A DNA stretch of 5,390 nt. Origin: Kiritimatiellia bacterium. GTDB lineage: Bacteria; Verrucomicrobiota; Kiritimatiellia; RFP12; UBA3636. The notes beneath the pieces were generated by a model. The model saw only the letters and a list, made by a program, of their open reading frames with translations, made no database searches and had not been told where the DNA came from. Where the stretch lies: positions 1 through 5,390 of the forward strand of contig JAFPUX010000196.1 in the NCBI GenBank assembly GCA_017413145.1, given 5' to 3'. The translations under genes were made by a program, and so were the position numbers. Of this stretch, positions 1 to 5,296 are shown piece after piece; the first letter of the stretch is position 1; each line of letters opens with the position of its first letter.

Positions 1-1
1 C

Positions 2-169
2 CTCGCCGCGGCGGCCGCGGACGACGCCTCCGCCGGCGAAACCGCGGCGGCGGACGGAACCGCCGTCGCCGACGGCGCCGACTGGGAGTCCCTTTCCTTC
101 GCGGACGCGCTTCTCGCGTGGCAGGAAGAACCCCTGCCGGAGATGCCGGACGTCTCCGCGGTCTTCTGA
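2..169 (+). CDS. C-terminal end of an unrecognised protein (5' truncated by window edge)
   Basis: An open frame enters from the left edge and ends at TGA 167-169, giving 55 residues. Almost every codon ends in G or C, as in the clearly real genes here, which supports coding. The visible part starts with a low-complexity stretch rich in Ala, Asp, Gly and Thr (LAAAAADDASAGETAAADGT), then a more ordinary acidic and hydrophobic segment containing DWESLSFADALLAWQEEP, and ends PEMPDVSAVF. No family is recognisable. The Ala/Asp-rich part looks like a flexible linker before a short C-terminal motif. The gene lies on the same strand as ribH, 92 bases upstream of its start. A promoter candidate in that gap suggests the two are not obligately cotranscribed. 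The coding call is reasonably sure; the function is unknown. Confidence 0.6.
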   Translation, partial: LAAAAADDASAGETAAADGTAVADGADWESLSFADALLAWQEEPLPEMPDVSAVF

Positions 170-201
170 TCCCGGCCGCCGCGCGCGCCGTCCTTTTTCG
201 C

Positions 202-230
202 TTGCCTTTCGCGGGGTTTTGGGCTTTAAT
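202..230 (+). promoter_or_regulatory. Candidate sigma70-type promoter for ribH
   Basis: TTGCCT at 202-207 (4 of 6 to TTGACA) is followed after exactly 17 bases by TTTAAT at 225-230 (5 of 6 to TATAAT). Transcription would begin near 236-238, leaving a leader of about 25 bases that contains the ribH ribosome binding site. The T-rich stretch around 194-229 stands out from its GC-rich surroundings. The site sits in the gap after the upstream gene and would drive ribH, nusB and the ABC-F gene, perhaps also the oxidoreductase. This is inferred from motif match and position only. Confidence 0.5.
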
Positions 231-247
231 GGTGCGCAACGCAACGC

Positions 248-253
248 AAAGGA
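248..253 (+). promoter_or_regulatory. Ribosome binding site of ribH
   Basis: AAAGGA ends 8 bases before ATG 262, a normal Shine-Dalgarno spacing. It fixes the ribH start at 262 rather than at the upstream in-frame GTG at 118. It is also the only clear Shine-Dalgarno site at a plus-strand start in this window, in contrast to nusB and the oxidoreductase gene. Confidence 0.6.
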
Positions 254-261
254 ATCCCGCC

Positions 262-723
262 ATGAAGGAAATCTCCGGAACCCTCTCCGCCGCCGGCGCC
301 AAGTTCGGCATCGTCGTGAGCCGCTTCAACAGCCTCTTCACCGAGCAGCTGCTTCAGGGGGCGGAGGACTGCCTCCTGCGCCACGGCGCCAAGCCGGGCG
401 ACATCGCCTTCGTGCGCGTCCCCGGCGCGTCCGAGATCCCGCTCGCCGTCCAGCGCCTGCTCAAGTCCGGCAAGTTCGACGCCGTGCTCGCGCTCGGCTG
501 CGTCATCCAGGGCGCCACGCCCCACGCCGACCTCATCGAGCAGCAGGTCGCCCGCTCCCTCACCCAGCTCGCGCTGCAGTACGACAAACCCGTCACCGGC
601 GGTCTCGTCGCCGCCAACAACCTCGAGCAGGCCATCGAGCGCGCCGGCACGAAGATGGGCAACAAGGGCTGGGACGCCGCGATGGCCGCCGTCGAGATGG
701 TGTCCGTCTTCCGTCAGGTCTGA
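262..723 (+). CDS. ribH: 6,7-dimethyl-8-ribityllumazine synthase
   Basis: This is a cytoplasmic enzyme of riboflavin synthesis. It condenses 5-amino-6-ribitylaminouracil with 3,4-dihydroxy-2-butanone 4-phosphate to form the lumazine used by riboflavin synthase. The 153-residue length matches the family (about 154). Visible motifs are RFN at 21-23, VPGASEIP at 53-60, LGCVIQGATPH at 78-88 with the catalytic-type His88, and ERAGTKMGNKG at 126-136 with the phosphate-binding Arg127. The numbering aligns without gaps to the Bacillus subtilis enzyme as I recall it. The segment before Glu122 is unusual: VTGGLVAANN occupies 111-120 where relatives have a VxFGxxTT-type sequence, so the active-site Phe113 position is Gly. 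Gln83 also replaces the common Arg. The start at 262 is set by AAAGGA 8 bases upstream and by homology from residue 1; an extension to GTG 118 would add non-homologous sequence. nusB follows, as in many bacteria. The family call is very sure. Confidence 0.95.
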   Translation: MKEISGTLSAAGAKFGIVVSRFNSLFTEQLLQGAEDCLLRHGAKPGDIAFVRVPGASEIPLAVQRLLKSGKFDAVLALGCVIQGATPHADLIEQQVARSLTQLALQYDKPVTGGLVAANNLEQAIERAGTKMGNKGWDAAMAAVEMVSVFRQV

Positions 724-783
724 TGGTCTCACGGTCGCATGGTCGCATGGTCGAACCATCGGACCATGCGACCATCGGACCAT
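723..783 (+). other. Imperfect inverted repeat (hairpin) within the first octamer array
   Basis: The inner arms 733-751 and 755-773 pair at 17 of 19 positions around a 3-base loop (752-754). The outer arms 723-732 and 774-783 pair at 7 of 10 more, plus one possible G-U. The stem exists because the array switches from ATGGTCNN to NNGACCAT orientation. In RNA it would leave the last five units, 784-823, unpaired before the nusB start. There is no T tract after it, so it does not look like an intrinsic terminator. Confidence 0.6.
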
Positions 784-823
784 ACGACCATACGACCATA
801 CGACCATTGGACCATACGACCAT
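723..823 (+). repeat. Tandem NNGACCAT octamer array filling the ribH-nusB spacer
   Basis: From 752 to 823 there are nine consecutive 8-bp units ending in ACCAT: cgaaccat, cggaccat, gcgaccat, cggaccat, three acgaccat, tggaccat and a final acgaccat. From 723 to 754, overlapping the ribH stop codon, there are four units in the opposite orientation (ATGGTCNN, one degenerate as acggtcgc). The array therefore fills the whole spacer. The AT of its last unit is the AT of the nusB start codon at 822. No Shine-Dalgarno sequence lies between the array and the start. The array has no stop codon in the nusB frame. Its function is unknown. Confidence 0.9.
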
Positions 824-1322
824 GTCCACAAGACGCCAGGCCCGCGAGTGGGCGTTGCAGCTCGTCTTCGAACTCGACCAGAACCCCGAACCGGAGACGC
901 CCGTCGAGGAGCGCTTCGCCGCGTTCTGGAAGAGCGAGCTGCGCCTGCGCGCGCCGGACGAGCCGCCGGAGGGCCCGGAGCCCCCGATCCGCGCTTTCGC
1001 GGAGGGGCTCGTCCGCGGCGTCGAATCGCACCTCGCCGCGATCGACAAGCGCATCCGCGAGCGCTGCCCCAACTGGAAGATCGAGCGTCTCGGCTCCGTC
1101 GAGCGCGCCGTCCTGCGGCTCGGCGTCTACGAGCTCGTCTTCGCCCCCGAAACGACCCCCGCGGCCGTCGCCATCAACGAGGCGGTCGATCTCGCGAAGT
1201 TCTTCGGCTCGCTCCAGGCCGGCTCGTTCGTGAACGGCGTCCTGGACGCCGTCGCCCGCCGCGAGCGCGACGCCCGCTCCCGCGCGGCCGGGCGGCCGGA
1301 GACCTGGACGCCGAAGGCATGA
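822..1322 (+). CDS. nusB: Transcription antitermination / rRNA maturation factor NusB
   Basis: NusB binds boxA RNA with NusE (ribosomal protein S10) and supports antitermination on rRNA operons. The 166-residue product is a little longer than many NusB proteins. It opens with the Arg-rich MSTRRQAREWALQLVFELD helix (1-19). The second half carries the strongest family signatures: NWKIERLGSVERAVLRLGVY at 84-103, TPAAVAINEAVDLAKFF at 112-128 and SFVNGVLDAVARR at 135-147. The tail 148-166 is Arg/Pro-rich and not conserved. Residues 21-55 form a Pro/Glu-rich insertion. The start at 822 is chosen because family similarity begins at this Met. In-frame ATGs at 723 and 747 would add a repetitive 33- or 25-residue leader encoded by the octamer array. 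No Shine-Dalgarno site precedes 822. The gene follows ribH, a classical pairing, and overlaps the ABC-F gene by ATGA. Confidence 0.93.
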   Translation: MSTRRQAREWALQLVFELDQNPEPETPVEERFAAFWKSELRLRAPDEPPEGPEPPIRAFAEGLVRGVESHLAAIDKRIRERCPNWKIERLGSVERAVLRLGVYELVFAPETTPAAVAINEAVDLAKFFGSLQAGSFVNGVLDAVARRERDARSRAAGRPETWTPKA

Positions 1323-3265
1323 TCGCGTTCCAGGACGTCGCGGTCTCGTTCGGCACGCAGCCGGTGCTGCGCGGCGTGACGGTCAAGGTCAACGCCCGCG
1401 AGCGCATCGGCCTCGTCGGCCCGAACGGCGCGGGCAAGACGACGTTCCTCAATCTGCTCACGGGCGAACTCTCGCCCGACCACGGCGAGGTCGTCTTCGA
1501 GGGCCCGCGCCCCGCGATCGGCTACCTGCACCAGCAGCTGGACCGTTGGGACGACGCGGACACGCTGCTCTCCTACACCGTCCGCGTTTCGCGCGACCTC
1601 GCGGCGATGGAGGAGGAGATCGCCCGGCTCGAGGCGGAGATCCCGTCGCTGCCGGCCGGCTCGCCCGAGCGCGCCCGCGCCCTCTCGCGCGTGGGCGACC
1701 TGCAGACGAAGTTCGAGGCGCGCGGCGGCTACGACGTCGAGGCGCGCGCCAAGGCCGCGCTCTGCGGGCTCGGCTTCCACCCGGACGATTTGACCCGCCC
1801 GTTCGCCGAGTTCTCCGGCGGCTGGAAAATGCGCGCCGAGCTCGTGCGGACGCTCGTCGGCAACCCCGACGTGCTGCTGCTCGACGAGCCGTCCAACTAC
1901 CTCGACCTGCCCGCCGTCGAGTGGATGCAGAAGTTCCTGCGCGAGTTCCGCGGGACGCTGCTCCTCGTCTCGCACGACCGCTACCTGCTGCGCACGCTCA
2001 CGACGACGACCTTCGAGGTGGACGGCGAGACCGTGACGCGCTACAACGGCCCCTACGACTTCTACCTGCGCGAGCGGCAGGCGCGCTACGACACGCTTCT
2101 CGCGGCCAAGCGCAACCAGGACCGCCTCCGCGAACAGCACCAGCGCTTCATCGACACGTTCCGCTCGCAGGCGAACAAGGCCTCGCTCGTGCAGTCGCGC
2201 GTGAAGATGCTCGAAAAGATGGAGCCGATCGTCGTGCCGCGCCAGGCGTCCGCCGCCGGCAAGCTCCGCATTCCGGAATTCCACCACTGCGGCACCACCG
2301 CGCTCTCGGTGCGCGACGCCGGCTTTTCCTACGACGGCGCGCGCTTCGTCTTCCGCCACGTGACGTTCGACGTCATGACCGGCGAGCACGTCGCGATCGT
2401 CGGCTTCAACGGCCTCGGCAAGACCACGATGTCGCGCCTCTTCGCCGGCGTCCGCACGCCGACCGAGGGCGAGGTCGTGCTCGGGCACAAGGTCGTCCCC
2501 GGCTACATGTCGCAGGAGTTCGCCGAGACGATCCCGCCGGACCGGTCGCTGTTGAACGTCGTGCGCCGCGAAGACGAGACGATGACCGAGGCGCAGGCGC
2601 GGCAGCTCCTGGGCGCGTTCGGTTTCAGCGGCGACGACGCGTTCAAGACCGCGGGCGTGCTCTCCGGCGGCGAGAAAATCCGCCTCGCCTTCGCGCGCAT
2701 CTACGCGGCGAAGCCGAATTTTCTCATCCTCGACGAACCCACGACGCACCTCGACGTGAACGGCCGCCGCGCGCTCGAGGAGGCACTCGTCGGCTGGCCC
2801 GGCGCGATCGTCGTCGTCTCGCACGACATCGAGTTCGTGCGCCACGTCGCGCAGAACATCGTCGAAGTGACCGAGGCGGGCGTCCGCAAGATCGTCGGGA
2901 CCTACGACGACTACCGCGAGCGCCTCGCGCGCGAAGCCGCCGCGGCGTCCGCGGAGCGCGCGGCCGAGCCCGCCGCCGCGAACCCGAACTCGAAGAAGGA
3001 GCAGCGCAAGGCGCGCGCCGCCGAGCGCGAGCGCAACGCGCCGCTGGTCCGGTCGCTCAAGCGCCGCGTCGAAGCGGCCGAAGAGCGCATCGCCAAGCTC
3101 GAAGCCGAGCAGAAGGCGCTCGCCGAATCGCTCGCCGCCCCCGCGCCGGACGCCGACCCCGCGGCCGCCTCGCGGCGCCTGGCCGAAATCGACAAGGAGC
3201 TCGCGACCCTCACGACGCTCTGGGAGCAGGCCGCCTCGGAGCTCGCCTTCCACGAGGCGGAATGA
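1319..3265 (+). CDS. ABC-F family ATP-binding protein (ribosome-associated type, not a transporter)
   Basis: The product has 648 residues, with two ABC ATPase domains in one chain and no membrane segments, which is the ABC-F layout (Uup, EttA, YdiF and relatives). These proteins act on ribosomes or in ribosome assembly. Domain 1 has Walker A GPNGAGKT (34-41), the Q-loop near 71-73, signature FSGGW (165-169), Walker B LLLDE (186-190) and switch His219. A charged linker follows at about 245-310. Domain 2 has Walker A GFNGLGKT (362-369), signature LSGGEK (448-453), Walker B LILDE (469-473) and His502. Both sites keep the key residues, so both should bind ATP. Residues 540-648 form an Ala/Glu/Lys/Arg-rich helical tail resembling the coiled-coil C-terminal domain of Uup-like members. 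The FSGGWKMR form of signature 1 and the NYLDLPAVEW stretch (193-202) are typical of ABC-F. The start overlaps the nusB stop (ATGA, 1319-1322) with no well-spaced Shine-Dalgarno, implying translational coupling. The exact subfamily, including any antibiotic-resistance role, cannot be fixed by eye. Confidence 0.93.
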   Translation: MIAFQDVAVSFGTQPVLRGVTVKVNARERIGLVGPNGAGKTTFLNLLTGELSPDHGEVVFEGPRPAIGYLHQQLDRWDDADTLLSYTVRVSRDLAAMEEEIARLEAEIPSLPAGSPERARALSRVGDLQTKFEARGGYDVEARAKAALCGLGFHPDDLTRPFAEFSGGWKMRAELVRTLVGNPDVLLLDEPSNYLDLPAVEWMQKFLREFRGTLLLVSHDRYLLRTLTTTTFEVDGETVTRYNGPYDFYLRERQARYDTLLAAKRNQDRLREQHQRFIDTFRSQANKASLVQSRVKMLEKMEPIVVPRQASAAGKLRIPEFHHCGTTALSVRDAGFSYDGARFVFRHVTFDVMTGEHVAIVGFNGLGKTTMSRLFAGVRTPTEGEVVLGHKVVPGYMSQEFAETIPPDRSLLNVVRREDETMTEAQARQLLGAFGFSGDDAFKTAGVLSGGEKIRLAFARIYAAKPNFLILDEPTTHLDVNGRRALEEALVGWPGAIVVVSHDIEFVRHVAQNIVEVTEAGVRKIVGTYDDYRERLAREAAAASAERAAEPAAANPNSKKEQRKARAAERERNAPLVRSLKRRVEAAEERIAKLEAEQKALAESLAAPAPDADPAAASRRLAEIDKELATLTTLWEQAASELAFHEAE

Positions 3266-3269
3266 ATCT

Positions 3270-3324
3270 CCGACCATCAGACATCAGACCATTCGACCAT
3301 CAGACCATCAGACCATCAGACCAT
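3270..3324 (+). repeat. Second NNGACCAT octamer array, before the oxidoreductase gene
   Basis: Seven consecutive units run from 3270 to 3324: ccgaccat, the 7-bp variant cagacat, cagaccat, tcgaccat and three cagaccat. They begin 4 bases after the ABC-F stop codon. As in the first array, the AT of the last unit is the AT of the start codon ATG 3323, and no Shine-Dalgarno sequence is present. All units have the same orientation, so there is no hairpin here. The dominant unit is CAGACCAT, against ACGACCAT in the first array, so the arrays share a core but are not copies of one another. Function unknown. Confidence 0.9.
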
Positions 3325-4327
3325 GAAGAAACTCGCCTGCGCACTCGTCGGCTTCGGCGGCATCGGACACCACCACGCCAGCCGCTACGCCCGTTGCAAG
3401 AACGTCCGCCTCGTCGCGCTCTGCGACATCGACCCGGCCCGGCTCGCCGAGGCCGAGTCGAAGACGAACCTCGGTTCGTCCGGCACGCTCGACCTCGCGA
3501 AGCTCCGGCTCTACAAGAGCTACGACGAGTTCGCGGCGGCCGAGAAGGGGCGCGTCGACATGATCGACCTGTGCGTGCCGACCTACGAGCACGCGCGGCT
3601 TGCGTGCCGCGCGCTGCGCGACGGCTTCCACGTCCTCTCCGAAAAGCCGATGGCGCTTTCGCTCGCGCAGTGCGACGCGATGATCGCCGCCGCGAAGGAA
3701 AGCGGCCGCACGCACATGGTCGCGCAGTGCCTGCGCTTCTCGCCCGTCTACGGGGCGCTGCGCGCGTTCGTGGAAGGCGGACGCTTCGGCGCGCTGCGCA
3801 GCCTTTCGATGCACCGCGTCGGCGCGATGCCGTGGTCGAAGTGGTACTACGACCACCGCAAGTGCGGCGGCGCGGTGCTCGACCTGCAGCTGCACGACCT
3901 GGACTTCGCCGTGTCGCTGCTCGGCACGCCGTCCGCGATCCGCTGCGAGGGCCTGCGCGGGCCGTCCGGCGGCTGGGACGAAACGCTCTCGCGCCTGCGC
4001 TACCCCGGCGCGAAGGCGCCGATCGTGACGACCGCGGCCTCGTGGCTGCGCGCCGCGTTCAAACCCGGCTTCGAGGCGGTCTTCGAGCGCGGGCTGCTGG
4101 AATACGACGGCGCGGAACTCAGGGCGTTCGACGCGAAGCGCAGGCCCGTCAAGCTGGCCGTGAAGGGCGCGGACATGTACGGCCTGGAGATCGACTACTT
4201 CGCGGACTGCGTCCGGCGCGGCGCGCGCCCGGAGCGCTGCCGGCCGGAGTCGACGCGCGAATCGGTGCGCCTCGCGCTGCTGCAGGCGAGGTCCGCCGCG
4301 CGCGGCGGCGCCTGGATCCGGACCTAG
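3323..4327 (+). CDS. Gfo/Idh/MocA family NAD(P)-dependent oxidoreductase
   Basis: The 334-residue cytoplasmic protein has a nucleotide-binding Rossmann domain at about 1-125 and an alpha/beta substrate domain after it. The first strand carries the dinucleotide loop GFGGIG (10-15), and the second ends in LCDID (33-37), an acidic end that favours NAD over NADP. SEKP at 106-109 contains the family's catalytic-type Lys108. GGAVLDLQLHDLDF at 182-195 carries the conserved Asp187 and His191 of the substrate site. Family members oxidise or reduce sugars, inositols and related polyols; the substrate cannot be read from sequence. Length is ordinary for the family. The start is the first Met of the conserved strand and is fused to the octamer array, with no Shine-Dalgarno. 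The gene lies 57 bases after the ABC-F gene on the same strand, so it may be cotranscribed, though it has no evident functional link. Its TAG stop overlaps the stop of the convergent gene. Confidence 0.9.
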   Translation: MKKLACALVGFGGIGHHHASRYARCKNVRLVALCDIDPARLAEAESKTNLGSSGTLDLAKLRLYKSYDEFAAAEKGRVDMIDLCVPTYEHARLACRALRDGFHVLSEKPMALSLAQCDAMIAAAKESGRTHMVAQCLRFSPVYGALRAFVEGGRFGALRSLSMHRVGAMPWSKWYYDHRKCGGAVLDLQLHDLDFAVSLLGTPSAIRCEGLRGPSGGWDETLSRLRYPGAKAPIVTTAASWLRAAFKPGFEAVFERGLLEYDGAELRAFDAKRRPVKLAVKGADMYGLEIDYFADCVRRGARPERCRPESTRESVRLALLQARSAARGGAWIRT

Positions 4328-5286
4328 AACGAGACGCGCAACAGCGGCAGGACGGACAGGTCGGCGTTCTCGACGACGTTCAGGAGTCCGAGCTGCACGC
4401 CGCGGAGCGTCTTGGCGGAGTTGTAGACGCCGATCTGCCAGCCGCGCGCGTCGCGGGCCAGGTTGACGGCCCCCAGCTGGAATCCGCCGTCGAGCGTCCC
4501 GACCGAGTTCACGAGACCGAGCTGCACGCCGGAGAAACGGCCGTTGCCGGCGTTGAACGCGCCGAGCTGCACGCCGGCGTAGTCCTTCGCGCCGACGTTC
4601 ACCAGGCCGAACTGCGCGCCGCGGACGTCGTCGCCGTCCATGTTGACGGCGGCGAGCTGGACGCCGCGGAACCGGTCGGAGAAGTTGCAGATCGCGGAGA
4701 GCTGCACGCCCGCGCCGGTCGCGGCCCGGTTGAGGAACCCGCCGACCTGGACGCCCGCCAGCGTGTCGGAATAGTTGCCGAGCAGGCCGAGCTGGACGCC
4801 CGCCGATTCGGACCCCTCCAAGACGCCCGACACGTTGAGCAGGCCGAGCTGCACGCCCGTCAGCGGACCGTCCGCGACGTTCACGGCGCCCAGCTGCAGC
4901 GCGGATTCGGCGCCCGTCGCGCGTCCGTAGAAGAGGTTGAAGTCGAGGAAGGAGACGTTGTGGTTGCGGGAGCCGAACAGGCCGAAACGGAGGATCGACA
5001 CGTCGTCCTGGACGTAGCCGAACTGGACGCCCGGCCAGAGCGCGAGCACGACGGGGAGCGTCCCCTCGCCAAGCTCCGGTTCGTACTTCGGCGCGACGGG
5101 CCGCGCGAAGCGCTCCTTGGCCGGACGGTCGAACCGCGCGGGCACGGAATCGCGGCGCGGCGCGAAGCGTTCGGCGGCCGGGCGGTCGAAGCGCTCGGGA
5201 ATCGGGTCGAAACGGGGGGCGGACGGTTCGGCCGCGGCGGCGCAAAACGCGGCGAGAAGAAGACCGGACGGGAAGATCGCTTTCAT
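4324..5286 (-). CDS. Exported surface-repeat protein resembling the LA_2272 repeat family
   Basis: The product has 320 residues. Residues 1-19 look like a Sec signal peptide: Lys2, a hydrophobic core GLLLAAFCAAAA, then Glu20. Cys15 follows Phe, so a lipobox is unlikely. Residues 24-64 are a Pro/Arg/Phe-rich segment with a duplicated 19-residue unit. Residues 75-128 look like beta strands. From about 129 to 309 there are roughly twelve repeats of 14-19 residues built on GVQLGLVN plus a variable turn, including GVQLGLLN (144-151), GAQFGLVN (223-230) and GVQLGLLN (297-304). The chain ends LLRVSF, a C-terminal aromatic typical of outer-membrane beta proteins. I therefore infer an outer-membrane or surface location. 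The repeat style matches what is described as the LA_2272 surface-repeat family, whose function is unknown. The start is supported by the signal peptide; no clear Shine-Dalgarno is seen. The gene begins 10 bases after another minus-strand gene, so an operon is likely, and its stop lies inside the end of the convergent oxidoreductase gene. Confidence 0.85.
   Translation of the reverse strand: MKAIFPSGLLLAAFCAAAAEPSAPRFDPIPERFDRPAAERFAPRRDSVPARFDRPAKERFARPVAPKYEPELGEGTLPVVLALWPGVQFGYVQDDVSILRFGLFGSRNHNVSFLDFNLFYGRATGAESALQLGAVNVADGPLTGVQLGLLNVSGVLEGSESAGVQLGLLGNYSDTLAGVQVGGFLNRAATGAGVQLSAICNFSDRFRGVQLAAVNMDGDDVRGAQFGLVNVGAKDYAGVQLGAFNAGNGRFSGVQLGLVNSVGTLDGGFQLGAVNLARDARGWQIGVYNSAKTLRGVQLGLLNVVENADLSVLPLLRVSF
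4360..4902 (-). repeat. Coding tandem repeats of about 45 bp (GVQLGLVN-type)
   Basis: This stretch encodes residues 129-309 of the surface protein. Roughly twelve units, mostly 14-15 residues with one of 19, each carry a G-[VAWF]-Q-[LVFI]-[GSA]-x-x-N core. At DNA level, on the plus strand, the core reads as gagctgcacgcc or gagctggacgcc and recurs many times, for example near 4390, 4521, 4562, 4699, 4789 and 4849. The turns between cores vary freely, so the array is old and kept by selection on the protein rather than a recent DNA expansion. Confidence 0.85.
5095..5208 (-). repeat. Duplicated 19-residue Pro/Arg/Phe-rich unit near the N terminus of the surface protein
   Basis: Residues 27-45 and 46-64 align without gaps at 12 of 19 positions, with the shared core RFDRPAxERFA. 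A further RFD at 25-27 hints at an older partial unit. The segment lies between the signal peptide and the beta-rich part. It is strongly basic and has regularly spaced Phe and Pro, as expected for an extended periplasmic linker or binding segment. Confidence 0.75.
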
Positions 5287-5296
5287 GCGGCGCAGT

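Noticed and set aside
170..200. Possible terminator after the upstream gene (GC-rich inverted bases followed by TTTTT at 194-198)
   Set aside because: Only about four pairs (CGGC at 175-178 with GCCG at 187-190) form a stem, and the loop is long. The T run is better seen as part of the AT-richer promoter area.
118..261. In-frame extension of ribH to GTG 118
   Set aside because: The extra 48 residues have no family similarity and overlap the end of the upstream gene, while ATG 262 has a well-spaced AAAGGA.
723..823. CRISPR array or mobile-element end
   Set aside because: The unit is only 8 bp with no spacers. No transposase, integrase or target-site duplication is visible nearby.
226..831. 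Long minus-strand open frame with WSYGRMV-type repeats opposite ribH
   Set aside because: It is the complement of ribH plus the octamer array. Any stop-free octamer array gives a periodic peptide in every frame. It has no family features.
3262..3325. ATG at 3262 (ATGA overlap with the ABC-F stop) as a coupled start for the oxidoreductase
   Set aside because: It lies 61 bases upstream of ATG 3323 and is out of frame with it. The oxidoreductase fold begins directly at 3323.
3308..5245. Very long minus-strand open frames opposite the ABC-F and oxidoreductase genes, full of Arg, Ala and Gly
   Set aside because: Composition is typical of antisense frames in GC-rich coding DNA, and the opposite strand carries complete, conserved protein families.
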